Shown: one piece after another, positions 7,030-15,564 of the stretch
Layout of the letters: each line of letters starts with the position of its first letter
How positions within the stretch are numbered: the first letter of the stretch is position 1
Program-made: the position numbers and the translations under genes
NCBI GenBank assembly: GCA_964583605.1
Contig: CAZOWL010000038.1
Coordinates: forward strand, 1-37,346
DNA from: CAZOWL01 sp964583605
GTDB taxonomy: Bacteria > Pseudomonadota > Gammaproteobacteria > Chromatiales > Chromatiaceae
DNA length: 37,346 bases
Direction: 5' to 3'
The notes under the pieces: model-generated
Told to the model about the DNA's origin: nothing
Seen by the model: only the letters and a program-made list of their open reading frames with translations
The model's database searches: none

Positions 7030-8724
7030 ATGAGCAGCTTCGACCATCGGAAGTACTCCCCCGGACCGGTGGTCCGCTTGCAAGATCGACGATGGCCCAA
7101 TCGGGTCATCGAGCGGGCCCCGCGCTGGGCCAGCGTCGATCTGCGCGACGGTAACCAGGCCCTCATCGAGCCGATGAGCGTGTTGCAGAAACGCCGCCTT
7201 TGGTCGTTGCTCGTGCGGCTCGGCATCAAGGAGATCGAAGTCGGCTTCCCGGCGGCGAGCCAGCCGGATTATGACTTCGTTCGCTGGCTGATCGAGGAGG
7301 GCCAGATCCCGGAGGATGTCTCCATTCAGGCCCTCGTCCAGGCGCGGGAAGACCTAATCGAGCGCACCTTCGAGGCCTTGCGAGGCGTGCGACGCGCCAT
7401 CGTGCACGTCTATAACTCCACCTCCCCGATCCAGCGCGATTGGGTCTTCGGTCAGGATCGCGCACGAATCAAGACCCTGGCCCAGCGAGGAGCAGAACTG
7501 CTGCGTCGCGAGGCGGCGAGGTATCCAGAGACGGAATGGACTTTCCAGTACTCACCTGAGAGCTTCACAGCCACCGAGCCGGACTACGCCGTGGAGATCT
7601 GCGAGGCGGTCATGGAGGTCTGGCAGCCGACCCGGGAGCGACCGTGCATCATCAATCTCCCGGCGACCGTCGAGGTCTCGAGCCCCAATGTCTTCGCCGA
7701 TCAGGTCGAGTATTTTGTGCGCAACGTCCGCCAGCGCGAGAGCCTAGTCCTCTCCGTCCACACACACAACGATCGCGGCGGTGCCGTCGCGGCGGCAGAG
7801 CTGGCGCTGCTGGCCGGTGCCGACCGGGTCGAGGGGACCTTGCTTGGCAATGGCGAGCGCACCGGCAACATGGATATCGTGACGCTGGCGATGAACCTCT
7901 ACAGCCAAGGGGTGGATCCGCGGATCGACCTATCGCGTGCCGATGAGATCATCGAGGTCGTCACCGAATGCACCGGCATCGGGCTGCATCCGCGCCACCC
8001 CTGGGTCGGCGAGCTGGTTTACACGGCCTTCTCCGGAAGCCACCAGGATGCGATACGCAAGTGCCTGTTACGTCAAGCCGCAAGCGAGCCATGGCGGGTA
8101 GCCTATCTACCCATCGATCCGAAAGATTTGGGTCGCTCATACGAGGCCGTGATTCGCGTCAACAGCCAATCTGGCAAGGGCGGCGTCGCCTTCCTCTTGG
8201 AGCGCGACTACGGCCTGTCGTTGCCACGGTGGCTACAAGTAGAGCTGGCGAAGATGGTCCAGCGTGAGAGCGAGCGGCGCGGGGGCGAAATCGATGCTGC
8301 AAGCATCCATGCGCTCTTCCGGTCCTCGTTCGTCGTGGATCAGGGACCGGTGCGGCTCCTTGGCTACAGCCTGGTGCGCAATGGCCACGACGTGATCGAT
8401 CTGCGCATCGAGGAGGCTGGGGTGGAGCGCCGATTGCGCGGCGAAGGCGATGGCGCGATTGCGGCCTTGATCGACGCATGGACGCGCCACAGCGGGCAGC
8501 GGGTCAGCGTCGTCGACTATCGCGAGCAGGCGGTCGGCGAGGGCACCGACGCTGAGGCCGCGGCCTATGTGCTCCTGAATGTGAACGGTGATCGTGTGGC
8601 CGGGGCCGCAATCGACCAAGACACCGTCAGCGCATCGCTAAAGGCCGTCTTCTCGTCGATCAACAGGGTCTGGCAAGGCTCGCAGTCGTCCATTGGCAGC
8701 TCGGAGGAGGCGTCAGCCGCTTAA
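7030..8724 (+). CDS. leuA: 2-isopropylmalate synthase, long (type 2) form
   Basis: Condenses acetyl-CoA with 2-oxoisovalerate, the first committed step of leucine synthesis, in the cytoplasm. The 564-residue length and N-terminus (PNRVIERAPRWASVDLRDGNQ written in part: DLRDGNQALIEPM at 37-49) match the long form found in actinobacteria, fungi and some proteobacteria. The catalytic TIM barrel has the metal-binding HTHND at 244-248 and GNGERTGNMD at 273-282. Residues from about 430 on form the LeuA regulatory domain expected to bind leucine for feedback inhibition. The ATG has a TAGGAG ribosome-binding site seven bases upstream. It is divergent from an Lrp-family gene and ends before a strong hairpin. 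Homocitrate synthase and citramalate synthase are related but shorter. Confidence 0.93.
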   Translation: MSSFDHRKYSPGPVVRLQDRRWPNRVIERAPRWASVDLRDGNQALIEPMSVLQKRRLWSLLVRLGIKEIEVGFPAASQPDYDFVRWLIEEGQIPEDVSIQALVQAREDLIERTFEALRGVRRAIVHVYNSTSPIQRDWVFGQDRARIKTLAQRGAELLRREAARYPETEWTFQYSPESFTATEPDYAVEICEAVMEVWQPTRERPCIINLPATVEVSSPNVFADQVEYFVRNVRQRESLVLSVHTHNDRGGAVAAAELALLAGADRVEGTLLGNGERTGNMDIVTLAMNLYSQGVDPRIDLSRADEIIEVVTECTGIGLHPRHPWVGELVYTAFSGSHQDAIRKCLLRQAASEPWRVAYLPIDPKDLGRSYEAVIRVNSQSGKGGVAFLLERDYGLSLPRWLQVELAKMVQRESERRGGEIDAASIHALFRSSFVVDQGPVRLLGYSLVRNGHDVIDLRIEEAGVERRLRGEGDGAIAALIDAWTRHSGQRVSVVDYREQAVGEGTDAEAAAYVLLNVNGDRVAGAAIDQDTVSASLKAVFSSINRVWQGSQSSIGSSEEASAA

Positions 8725-8778
8725 CCGGTCGCCACGACCGCCATCGCAACTGCAATCATCGAGCCAGCCACTGCCGAA

Positions 8779-8816
8779 GACATACAGGCCCGCTCTGCGC
8801 AGCAGGCCTGTATGTC
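8779..8816. terminator. Probable bidirectional terminator between leuA and rpmG
   Basis: A perfect 12-base stem, GACATACAGGCC (8779-8790) with GGCCTGTATGTC (8805-8816), closes a 14-nt loop. It sits midway between the convergent leuA and rpmG stop codons, the usual place for a shared terminator. Neither side has a long T-run, so efficiency as an intrinsic terminator is uncertain. Confidence 0.65.
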
Positions 8817-8836
8817 ATTCTGGAACCGTCCTTTGC

Positions 8837-9004
8837 CTACTTGATCTTGCCTTCCTTGTACATGACGTGCTGCCGGACAACGGGATCGAACTTCTTGATC
8901 TCCATCTTGCCCGGCTGGTTGCGCTTGTTCTTCGTGGTCGTATAAAAATGACCCGTTCCAGCGCTGGATATCAGACGAATCTTTTCACGTGCGGCCTTAG
9001 CCAT
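8837..9004 (-). CDS. rpmG: 50S ribosomal protein L33
   Basis: Small protein of the large ribosomal subunit. The 55-residue product starts MAKAAREKIRLISSAGTGHF and contains the L33 block YTTTKNKRNQPGKMEIKKFDP, given here with its key part TTTKNKR at 22-28. It lacks the paired cysteines of the zinc-binding L33 form, so it is the cysteine-free type usual in gammaproteobacteria. It begins 14 nt after rpmB on the same strand, with GGGGAGG just upstream of the ATG. The order radC-rpmB-rpmG is the same as in Escherichia coli. Confidence 0.96.
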   Translation of the reverse strand: MAKAAREKIRLISSAGTGHFYTTTKNKRNQPGKMEIKKFDPVVRQHVMYKEGKIK

Positions 9005-9018
9005 GCTACCTCCCCGAG

Positions 9019-9255
9019 TTAGACCTTGACGCCCCGGGCGCGCATCTCGCTGAGCACCTGATCGATGCCCTTCTTATCGATCGTACGCAGACCCTTCGCG
9101 GAGACACGCAACCGCACCCAGCGCCTCTCGCTGGCTACCCAGAAGCGTTGGTTGTGCAGATTAGGCAAGAAGCGGCGTTTGGTCTTGTTGTGCGCATGAG
9201 AGACATTGCAGCCGGTGAGCGGGCGCTTGCCCGTCACTTGACAAACCTTTGACAT
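9019..9255 (-). CDS. rpmB: 50S ribosomal protein L28
   Basis: Large-subunit ribosomal protein of 78 residues. It begins MSKVCQVTGKRPLTGCNVSH, continues with the family block HNKTKRRFLPNLHNQRFWV, and ends in the conserved LRVSAKGLRTIDKKGID region. The ATG at 9255 has AGGAGG six bases upstream; an open extension to 9345 is not L28-like. It is cotranscribed with rpmG from a recognisable sigma-70 promoter in the gap after radC. Confidence 0.97.
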   Translation of the reverse strand: MSKVCQVTGKRPLTGCNVSHAHNKTKRRFLPNLHNQRFWVASERRWVRLRVSAKGLRTIDKKGIDQVLSEMRARGVKV

Positions 9256-9324
9256 GGCGCGCCCTCCTGATCGGTTTCCGGCTGCCGACCGCAGCTCGGG
9301 TTTGCGTGCACTAGAAGACCGCGC

Positions 9325-9353
9325 TTTATAGCAAGCAACGCGCAATCACGCAA
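9325..9353 (-). promoter_or_regulatory. Sigma-70-type promoter for rpmB-rpmG
   Basis: Read on the minus strand, TTGCGT (9353-9348), a 17-base spacer and TATAAA (9330-9325) form a plausible -35/-10 pair. It lies about 70 bp upstream of the rpmB start and downstream of the radC stop, so the ribosomal protein pair can be transcribed independently of radC. The -10 matches the consensus at five of six positions, the -35 only at TTG. Confidence 0.6.
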
Positions 9354-9395
9354 CCTTCTCTTGGGTGATTCGGTATGCCGCGGTCGACAAGGCCT

Positions 9396-10070
9396 CTACA
9401 GCAGACCCCTCTCGGCCAGCGACGTGCCCTGGCCATCGCCGACGATGAGATGGTCGAGGACACGGATATCGACCAAGGCCAGCGCCTCCTTCAGGCGCTG
9501 TGTGATGTGCAGATCGGCCTGGCTCGGCTCGGCGACCCCAGACGGGTGGTTGTGCGCAAAGATCACGGCTGCAGCATTGCTCAGCAGCGCGTGCCGCACA
9601 ACCTCGCGCGGGTGCACGCTGGCGCCATCGATCGTCCCGCGGAACAGCTCCTCGTAGCGGATCACCCGGTGGCGATTGTCAAGGAAGAGACAGGCGAAGA
9701 CCTCGTGGGGATAGCCGTAGAGCCGTGACTTGAGGTATGCGCGGGTCGCCTCCGGGCTGGTCAGGACGTCGGCCCGGCGCATCTCCGCCTCCAGATAGCG
9801 CCGGCTCATCTCCAGCACGGCCTGCAGCTGGGCGAATTTCGCCAATCCCAGGCCTTTGCCCCGGCAGAAGGTCTGCTGATCGGCCGAGAACAGACCGGAG
9901 AGCCCCTCAAGCTCCGTCAACAGGTCGCGTGCGAGATCGACAGCGCTCTTGCCAGCGACACCTGTGCGCAGAAAGATGGCGAGCAGCTCGGCATCTGTAA
10001 GGGCCTGTGCCCCCCGCGCCAACAGTCGCTCGCGCGGACGCGCGTCCGCCGGCCAATCCGTGATGGGCAT
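9396..10070 (-). CDS. radC: RadC/JAB-domain protein
   Basis: A 224-residue RadC-family protein. Residues 1-100 hold the helix-hairpin-helix-like part (ARPRERLLARGAQALTDAEL). The C-terminal JAMM/JAB domain has the metal-binding HNHPSG motif (block IFAHNHPSGVAEPSQADL) and the LDNRHRVI strand. RadC was named for radiation sensitivity, but its biochemical role is unsettled. Start taken at ATG 10070 (MPITDWPADARPRERLL), where most homologues begin and where GAGG lies eight bases upstream; the frame is open to 10163. It is divergent from coaBC, in the same arrangement as in many gammaproteobacteria, and lies upstream of rpmB-rpmG. Confidence 0.94.
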   Translation of the reverse strand: MPITDWPADARPRERLLARGAQALTDAELLAIFLRTGVAGKSAVDLARDLLTELEGLSGLFSADQQTFCRGKGLGLAKFAQLQAVLEMSRRYLEAEMRRADVLTSPEATRAYLKSRLYGYPHEVFACLFLDNRHRVIRYEELFRGTIDGASVHPREVVRHALLSNAAAVIFAHNHPSGVAEPSQADLHITQRLKEALALVDIRVLDHLIVGDGQGTSLAERGLL

Positions 10071-10300
10071 CCCTGCTGCCTCGAGTCCGACTGATAATCC
10101 GGCAATTTCATACGAACTCAGACCACCAGCACAATGGGTTAGCCCTGCCGCTCGCGCCGCCAAAGCACGCGTGTCGTCAGGTCATCCGGGCCCGATCGCG
10201 CGAGGGTAGTCCCAGCCGCGCATCCTTGGCTCGCGCCAAATGCGCTACACTGCGCGCCCATGTATCTGACTGATTCTCAGAGGGTCCACCGAGGTCGAGC

Positions 10301-11500
10301 ATGAGCCAGGGCAAGCAGGTTCTCCTCGGCGTCTGTGGCGGCATCGCGGCCTACAAGAGCCCCGAATTGGTACGCCGCCTGCGGGATAGCGGGGCCGAAG
10401 TGCGCGTCGTCATGACCCGGTCGGCGCGGGCCTTCGTCACGCCCCTGACGCTGCAGACGGTGTCAGGGAGCCCGGTCCGCCAGGAGCTCCTGGATCCCGA
10501 GGCCGAGGCCGGCATGGACCACATCGAGCTGGCGCACTGGGCGAGTATCCTGTTGATCGCACCGGCAACGGCCCATCTGATCGCCCGGCTCGCACAGGGC
10601 CTTGCCGATGACCTGCTCACCACCTTGGCCTTGGCTACCACGGCACCGCTCGTGCTGGCTCCAGCGATGAACCATCGGATGTGGGCGCATCCGGCGACGC
10701 AGGAAAACCTCAAGCGCTTGATGGCCCGTGGTGCCCGTGTGCTAGGACCGGCATCCGGGCCACAGGCCTGTGGCGAGGTCGGTCCGGGGCGCATGCTCGA
10801 GCCTGCTGAGATCGTTGCTGCGATCGGCCCGGGCCCGTCGCAACCCCTGAGCAGGCGACGGGTGCTGCTCACCGCAGGGCCGACGCGCGAGGCGATCGAT
10901 CCGGTCCGTTTCATCGGCAATCGGAGTTCCGGCCGCATGGGCTATGCCCTGGCCGAGTCCCTCATTCGACGCGGCGCCGACGTCGCACTCGTCAGCGGCC
11001 CATGCGCCATCGCCCCGCCGTTGGGGGCCGAGCTTGTATACGTGGAATCGGCGCGCGAGATGGCTGACGAAGTCATGGTCCGAATCGACGATTGCGATAT
11101 CTTCGTCGCCGCCGCCGCGGTGGCCGACTACCGTCCGGCCCAGGTGGCGGCAGAAAAGATCAAGAAGGACCGCGCCGAGCTGACGATCAGTCTGGTTCGA
11201 AATCCCGACATCTTGGCCGACGTGACAGCCCGGCCGAATCGGCCCTTCGCGGTCGGTTTTGCGGCTGAGACAGATCAGCTCGAAGCGCATGCGTTGTCCA
11301 AGCTCCAGAGCAAGCGCCTGGACATGATCGCCGCGAACCAGGTCGCGGGCGGTGAGGGCGGCTTCGAGGTCGAAGAGAACGCGCTCGTCGTGCTTTGGCC
11401 AGGCGGGCGATCTGCGTTGCCGCTGATGCCCAAATCGCAGCTTGCTGACCGATTAGCGGACTTGATCATTGAGCGCTATCTTGCATCGCTTGCGGGTTAA
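10301..11500 (+). CDS. coaBC: Bifunctional phosphopantothenoylcysteine decarboxylase / phosphopantothenate-cysteine ligase
   Basis: Carries out two consecutive steps of coenzyme A synthesis. The 399-residue protein has an N-terminal flavin-dependent CoaC domain (about 1-185) with GVCGGIAAYKSPELVRRL, the active-site His in ELAHW, the PAMN motif (APAMNHRMW) and the catalytic Cys in ACGEVGPGRM. The C-terminal CoaB domain has LLTAGPTREAIDPVRFI, NRSSGRMGYALA and AAVADYRP...EKIKK. GAGGT lies five bases upstream of the ATG. It overlaps dut by 32 nt. The order coaBC-dut-algC-argB is the same as in Pseudomonas aeruginosa. Confidence 0.96.
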   Translation: MSQGKQVLLGVCGGIAAYKSPELVRRLRDSGAEVRVVMTRSARAFVTPLTLQTVSGSPVRQELLDPEAEAGMDHIELAHWASILLIAPATAHLIARLAQGLADDLLTTLALATTAPLVLAPAMNHRMWAHPATQENLKRLMARGARVLGPASGPQACGEVGPGRMLEPAEIVAAIGPGPSQPLSRRRVLLTAGPTREAIDPVRFIGNRSSGRMGYALAESLIRRGADVALVSGPCAIAPPLGAELVYVESAREMADEVMVRIDDCDIFVAAAAVADYRPAQVAAEKIKKDRAELTISLVRNPDILADVTARPNRPFAVGFAAETDQLEAHALSKLQSKRLDMIAANQVAGGEGGFEVEENALVVLWPGGRSALPLMPKSQLADRLADLIIERYLASLAG

Positions 11501-11936
11501 GGTACTCGACCGACGCCTTGGTCTGGACTTCCCGCTACCCCACTATGCCACCGAAGGCTCGGCCGGCTTGGACCTTCGGGCCATGCTCAGCGAACCGCGC
11601 ATCCTTGCTCCGGGCGCCACCGAGCTCCTGCCAACAGGGATGGCCATCCATATCGACGACCCGGGAGTGGCGGCGGTCATCCTCCCACGCTCGGGGCTCG
11701 GACACCGGCACGGCATCGTCTTGGGTAACTTGGTTGGCCTTGTCGACTCGGACTATCAGGGCCCGCTGTGCGTATCCTGCTGGAACCGCGGCGAAGAGCC
11801 CTACGAGATCCGGGTCGGCGAGCGGATCGCCCAGCTGGTCCTGGTGCCGGTGCTGCGAGCGCACCTGGAGCTTGTCGAGGAGCTTGTTGCGTCGCCGCGC
11901 GGCGCTGGCGGCTTCGGACACACTGGCCGTGACTGA
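11469..11936 (+). CDS. dut: dUTP diphosphatase
   Basis: Hydrolyses dUTP to dUMP and pyrophosphate, limiting uracil in DNA and feeding dTMP synthesis. All five trimeric dUTPase motifs are visible in the 155 residues: GSAGLDLRA, PRSGLGHRHGI, GNLVGLVDSDYQGPL, GERIAQLVLVPV and the C-terminal P-loop-like GAGGFGHTGRD. No ATG is available. The frame starts with TTG at 11469, inside the end of coaBC; a second TTG at 11481 would give exactly the Escherichia coli Dut N-terminal length, so the start is uncertain by four residues. Translational coupling to coaBC is likely. Confidence 0.95.
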   Translation: MSAILHRLRVKVLDRRLGLDFPLPHYATEGSAGLDLRAMLSEPRILAPGATELLPTGMAIHIDDPGVAAVILPRSGLGHRHGIVLGNLVGLVDSDYQGPLCVSCWNRGEEPYEIRVGERIAQLVLVPVLRAHLELVEELVASPRGAGGFGHTGRD

Positions 11937-12005
11937 CCCGTGCCGATTCGGGTGGCGTCTGGCCCTGCCGCGATCGAATACACGACTGACATGGAGGCCT
12001 CAGCG

Positions 12006-14606
12006 ATGGTCACAGCGAAAGGCAAGAGGCGAGCGAGGCGCGCCGCTCAGTCAGAACGAGCCGGCGCGCCGACGATGGCATCGCGCTGGACGACGCCTTT
12101 CGGAATGATCGCTCTGATCGTGACGCTCGGGCTGGCCGCGGCAATTGCGCACGCCGCCTGGCAGGATCGGGCCGAGGATACACGGCGCCTGACGGCCTGG
12201 GCCGAGGCCGTCCATGCCCGACTTACGCACGAGCTGGAGCAGCTACACGCGACCTTGCGCGCCTGGGGCGACGACGAGACGCTGCGGGACGCGCTAATCG
12301 CCGCTGACGGGCGCGCCATTCGGCGCATCGAAGAAGGGCTGCGCCGCGCCATGCCGACGGCTTTGGCGATCCATGTCCGGACCCGAGAAGCAGCCCTCTC
12401 GCCAACCGGCGAGGATCCGGATCTCAGTTTCGCCGGTCGCGACCTCGTCCGCCAGGCCGTCGAGACCGGCGAGCTGACGATGCTCGAAGCGCACCGTGTG
12501 GCGCAGGCGCAGCGCCATCTGGCGATCGCCGGCCCCGTCCGCAGTGAGGACAGCGGCGAGGTCTCCGGGGTCGTCTACCTGGCGCTGCCAGCAACGATGT
12601 TGCCTGAGACAGGCGGCGCGATCCGAGGCCTGGGGCAGATCCACTATCAGCAGCGCATCGGTGAGACATTCGTCGCCATTGACCCGCCGAGCACACCCGC
12701 CGCCCCGCAGGGCCCCCCGGCTCAGGTGACCCCGGTTGCTGGCACGCGCCTCGCCGTTGCGGCCTGGCGTGAGTCCGGGGCCGGGCTCGGCCCAGCGCGG
12801 CTCGGGGCGATGCTGGGCATATATCTCGCGGTGCTCGCGCTTACGGCGCTGGTGCTCGCATGGTCTCACCGTCGCCTGGATCGGGCCTTGTCAGCGGACA
12901 TCGTCGAGATCCTCGCCGTGATGGAAGATCACATCGAGCGGCGGACCTCGCGCGAGGTGCAATGGCAGTTTCGCCCGATGCAACTCCTGTCCGAGCAGAT
13001 GCTGCTACTTCTGCATCGCACGATCGGCGTACCGGCCAATCTAGCCCAAACCGCGACTGAGCCGGCCGAGATCGAGGTGGCCGGCAAAGAACGCGAACCG
13101 CGTCGCGGGACTGAGCTCCGCAAGCCAGATGAGGACAACGAAGACCTCGCGGCGGAGATCGACGCCCTGCTCGCCAGGCATCCGCGCCAAACCGATGCAG
13201 CGGGCACGCCGACCTCGCGCGGCGCCGCGGACCCGCCGGCGAATGTCTTCCGTGGGCCCCACATGCGCGGCCGGCACGATACCGAGCTCAACGAGGCTCT
13301 CGCCCGTGAGATCGGTCTGGCCCTGGGCAGCGAGATGGCGGCAGAGGGCCAACGCACCGTCTACGTCGGCCAAGACACCGCCTCGGCCTCGCAGACACTG
13401 AGCACAGCGCTCGCGGATGGGCTATGCGCCTGCGGTTGCGATGTGATCGAACTCGGAGTCGCGCCCGCCCCTCTGGTCTACTTCGCGGCCTGCCACGAAG
13501 GCGAGCACGCTGGCGTGGTCATCACAGTAGACTGCCATGAGCCCGAACAGAGCGAGATCAGGGTGCTGTTGCAGGGCGAATTTCTCGCCGCCGAGCGGCT
13601 CGACGCACTGCGTGAACGGATCCTCCACCAGGATTTCGTCGCCGGGTCCGGTGCGCGCCGCGCCGGGGATGTCACTGACACCTACCTCACTCGCATCGAC
13701 CAGGATGTCGCCCTCGCGCGCGTCTTGAAGGTCGTCTTGGATTGTGCGGGCGGTGCCGCCGCGCGAATCGTTCCAGCTCTATACCGGCGGCTCGGCTGTC
13801 AGGTCATCGAGCTCGACGGCGCCGATGCCGGCGAGTCGCCTGCCAGTCGCCCGGCGGACCCGGCGCAGCCAGCCGATCTCCAAGCACTGGCCAAACGCGT
13901 CGTACACGAGAAAGCGGACCTTGGTCTGGTCTTCGACTGCGACGGAGATCGGCTCGGCATCATAGGCTCGGACGGCGGCTTCGTCGCCGCCGATCGGGTC
14001 CTGATGCTACTGGCCGTGGATATCTTGTCGCGGCATCTTGGCGCTGACGTCATCTGCGATGCCGCCTGCACGCGCCGTCTTCCTGTCGAGGTACGCCAGC
14101 ACGGTGGGCGGGTCCTGCTGTGGCGCTCGGAGCCGGCCGCACTCCTCGCCAAGCTCCGCGAGACCGGCGCTGCAATTGCAGCATCGCTGAGTGGGCATTT
14201 CGTTGTCGCCGAGCGCTGGCTCGGGCTCGACGACGCCATCTATGCAAGTGCCCGAGTGCTCGAGCTTCTCGCGCTCGACCCGCGTCCGAGCGCCGAGGCG
14301 CTAGCACCCCTAGCAGGCGGCCTGACGACCCCGGAGCTCTATGTGTCCGTGGCTGAGGGCGAGGACTTGCGTCTTCTAGACAAGGTAACCGACCTGGCGC
14401 GGCAGCACACCGAAGCACAGCTCAGCACGGTCGACGGTCTGCGTGCTGAGCTAGAATCCGGCTGGGGGCTGATGCGGCCCGCAGCGACCCATGCCGGGCT
14501 GGTCTTTCGCTTCGAGGCCGACACTGAAGCGGCGATGGCAATGGTCCAAGACCTCTTCCGGGGTTGGGTCGCACGGGTCGCCCCTGGTCTCGAGCTGCCG
14601 TTTTGA
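12006..14606 (+). CDS. AlgC-locus phosphohexomutase-like protein with sensor-like N-terminus; active-site loops lost
   Basis: This 866-residue protein sits where algC (phosphomannomutase/phosphoglucomutase) lies in Pseudomonas, between dut and argB. The start is ATG 12006 with GGAGG eight bases upstream; the frame is open to a GTG at 11940. Residues 32-52 and 266-286 are membrane spans enclosing a periplasmic sensor-like domain of about 210 residues, followed by a polar linker. Residues 418-866 align with AlgC throughout, and the Mg loop D644-C-D646-G-D648-R remains. The other sites are changed: TGSHNP (phosphoserine) is TVDCHEP at 507-513, GEMSGH is AASLSGH near 726-731, KTGHS is RSEPA near 707-711, RASNTTP is RPAATHA at 824-830, and FRAYDIRG is gone. 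A catalytically dead, perhaps regulatory, paralogue is inferred; a working mutase would have to be encoded elsewhere. Confidence 0.88.
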   Translation: MVTAKGKRRARRAAQSERAGAPTMASRWTTPFGMIALIVTLGLAAAIAHAAWQDRAEDTRRLTAWAEAVHARLTHELEQLHATLRAWGDDETLRDALIAADGRAIRRIEEGLRRAMPTALAIHVRTREAALSPTGEDPDLSFAGRDLVRQAVETGELTMLEAHRVAQAQRHLAIAGPVRSEDSGEVSGVVYLALPATMLPETGGAIRGLGQIHYQQRIGETFVAIDPPSTPAAPQGPPAQVTPVAGTRLAVAAWRESGAGLGPARLGAMLGIYLAVLALTALVLAWSHRRLDRALSADIVEILAVMEDHIERRTSREVQWQFRPMQLLSEQMLLLLHRTIGVPANLAQTATEPAEIEVAGKEREPRRGTELRKPDEDNEDLAAEIDALLARHPRQTDAAGTPTSRGAADPPANVFRGPHMRGRHDTELNEALAREIGLALGSEMAAEGQRTVYVGQDTASASQTLSTALADGLCACGCDVIELGVAPAPLVYFAACHEGEHAGVVITVDCHEPEQSEIRVLLQGEFLAAERLDALRERILHQDFVAGSGARRAGDVTDTYLTRIDQDVALARVLKVVLDCAGGAAARIVPALYRRLGCQVIELDGADAGESPASRPADPAQPADLQALAKRVVHEKADLGLVFDCDGDRLGIIGSDGGFVAADRVLMLLAVDILSRHLGADVICDAACTRRLPVEVRQHGGRVLLWRSEPAALLAKLRETGAAIAASLSGHFVVAERWLGLDDAIYASARVLELLALDPRPSAEALAPLAGGLTTPELYVSVAEGEDLRLLDKVTDLARQHTEAQLSTVDGLRAELESGWGLMRPAATHAGLVFRFEADTEAAMAMVQDLFRGWVARVAPGLELPF

Positions 14607-14667
14607 GATTGGGCCCTGCGCATTACCGGGAACTGTTTTCCGGTGATTGCCTCACACAGGAGCATTC

Positions 14668-15564
14668 ATGTCACTGCCAAGCGAGCATGCCCGCAACATT
14701 GCCCATGTCCTGATCGAGGCCTTGCCCTATATCCAGCGCTTCCGTGGCAAGACAATGGTGATCAAGTACGGTGGCAACGCCATGGTCGACACCGTCTTAC
14801 AGCAGGGATTCGCCCGCGATGTCGTGCTCATGAGGCTGGTCGGAATTAACCCCGTCGTCGTGCACGGCGGCGGACCGCAGATCGGGCACCTGCTGCAGCG
14901 TCTCGGCAAGGCCAGCGAGTTCGTCCAGGGCATGCGGGTCACCGACAGCGAGACGATGGACGTTGTCGAAATGGTACTCGGAGGTCTGGTCAACAAGGAG
15001 ATTGTGAATCTGATCAATCGCCAGGGCGGTGCGGCGGTCGGGCTGACCGGCAAGGATGGTGACCTGATCCGGGCGCGGAAATTGACGTTTCAGCGCGATG
15101 CGCCGGAGCTCACTGCCCCTGAGATCATCGATCTCGGTCACGTGGGCGAGGTGGAGAGCATCGATGTCAGCGTCGTCAATATGCTTGTGCAAGGCGGCTT
15201 CATACCCGTGATCGCGCCAATCGGCGTGGGCGCAGACGGCTTCTCCTACAACATCAATGCCGACCTCGTCGCCGGCAAGATCGCCGAGATCCTTGCGGCC
15301 GAAAAGCTGGTCCTCCTCACCAACACAGCGGGTATTCTCGATGAGCATGGCAGGCTCATCGCCGAGCTGGAGGCCGGACGGGTCGCCGAGATGATCCGTC
15401 AGGGCGTGATCTACGGTGGCATGCTGCCCAAGGTGCAGTGCGCGGTCGAGGCGGTGCTCGGTGGCGTGCAAAGCGCCCACATCCTCGATGGGCGCATCGC
15501 GCATGCGTTACTGCTGGACCTGTTTACCGATGAAGGTGTCGGCACCTTGATCCGCAGGAGGTGA
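14668..15564 (+). CDS. argB: Acetylglutamate kinase
   Basis: Phosphorylates N-acetylglutamate, the second step of arginine synthesis. The 298-residue protein carries the amino-acid-kinase motifs KTMVIKYGGNAM (near 30), VVVHGGGPQIG (near 67), NINADLVAGKIAEIL and LLTNTAGILDEHG, and the C-terminal GGMLPKVQCAVEAV. The ATG at 14668 has CAGGAG five bases upstream; a start at 14647 would add seven unconserved residues. It follows the algC-position gene by 61 nt. Its last 57 nt overlap the end of the convergent DUF4124 gene. Confidence 0.96.
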   Translation: MSLPSEHARNIAHVLIEALPYIQRFRGKTMVIKYGGNAMVDTVLQQGFARDVVLMRLVGINPVVVHGGGPQIGHLLQRLGKASEFVQGMRVTDSETMDVVEMVLGGLVNKEIVNLINRQGGAAVGLTGKDGDLIRARKLTFQRDAPELTAPEIIDLGHVGEVESIDVSVVNMLVQGGFIPVIAPIGVGADGFSYNINADLVAGKIAEILAAEKLVLLTNTAGILDEHGRLIAELEAGRVAEMIRQGVIYGGMLPKVQCAVEAVLGGVQSAHILDGRIAHALLLDLFTDEGVGTLIRRR

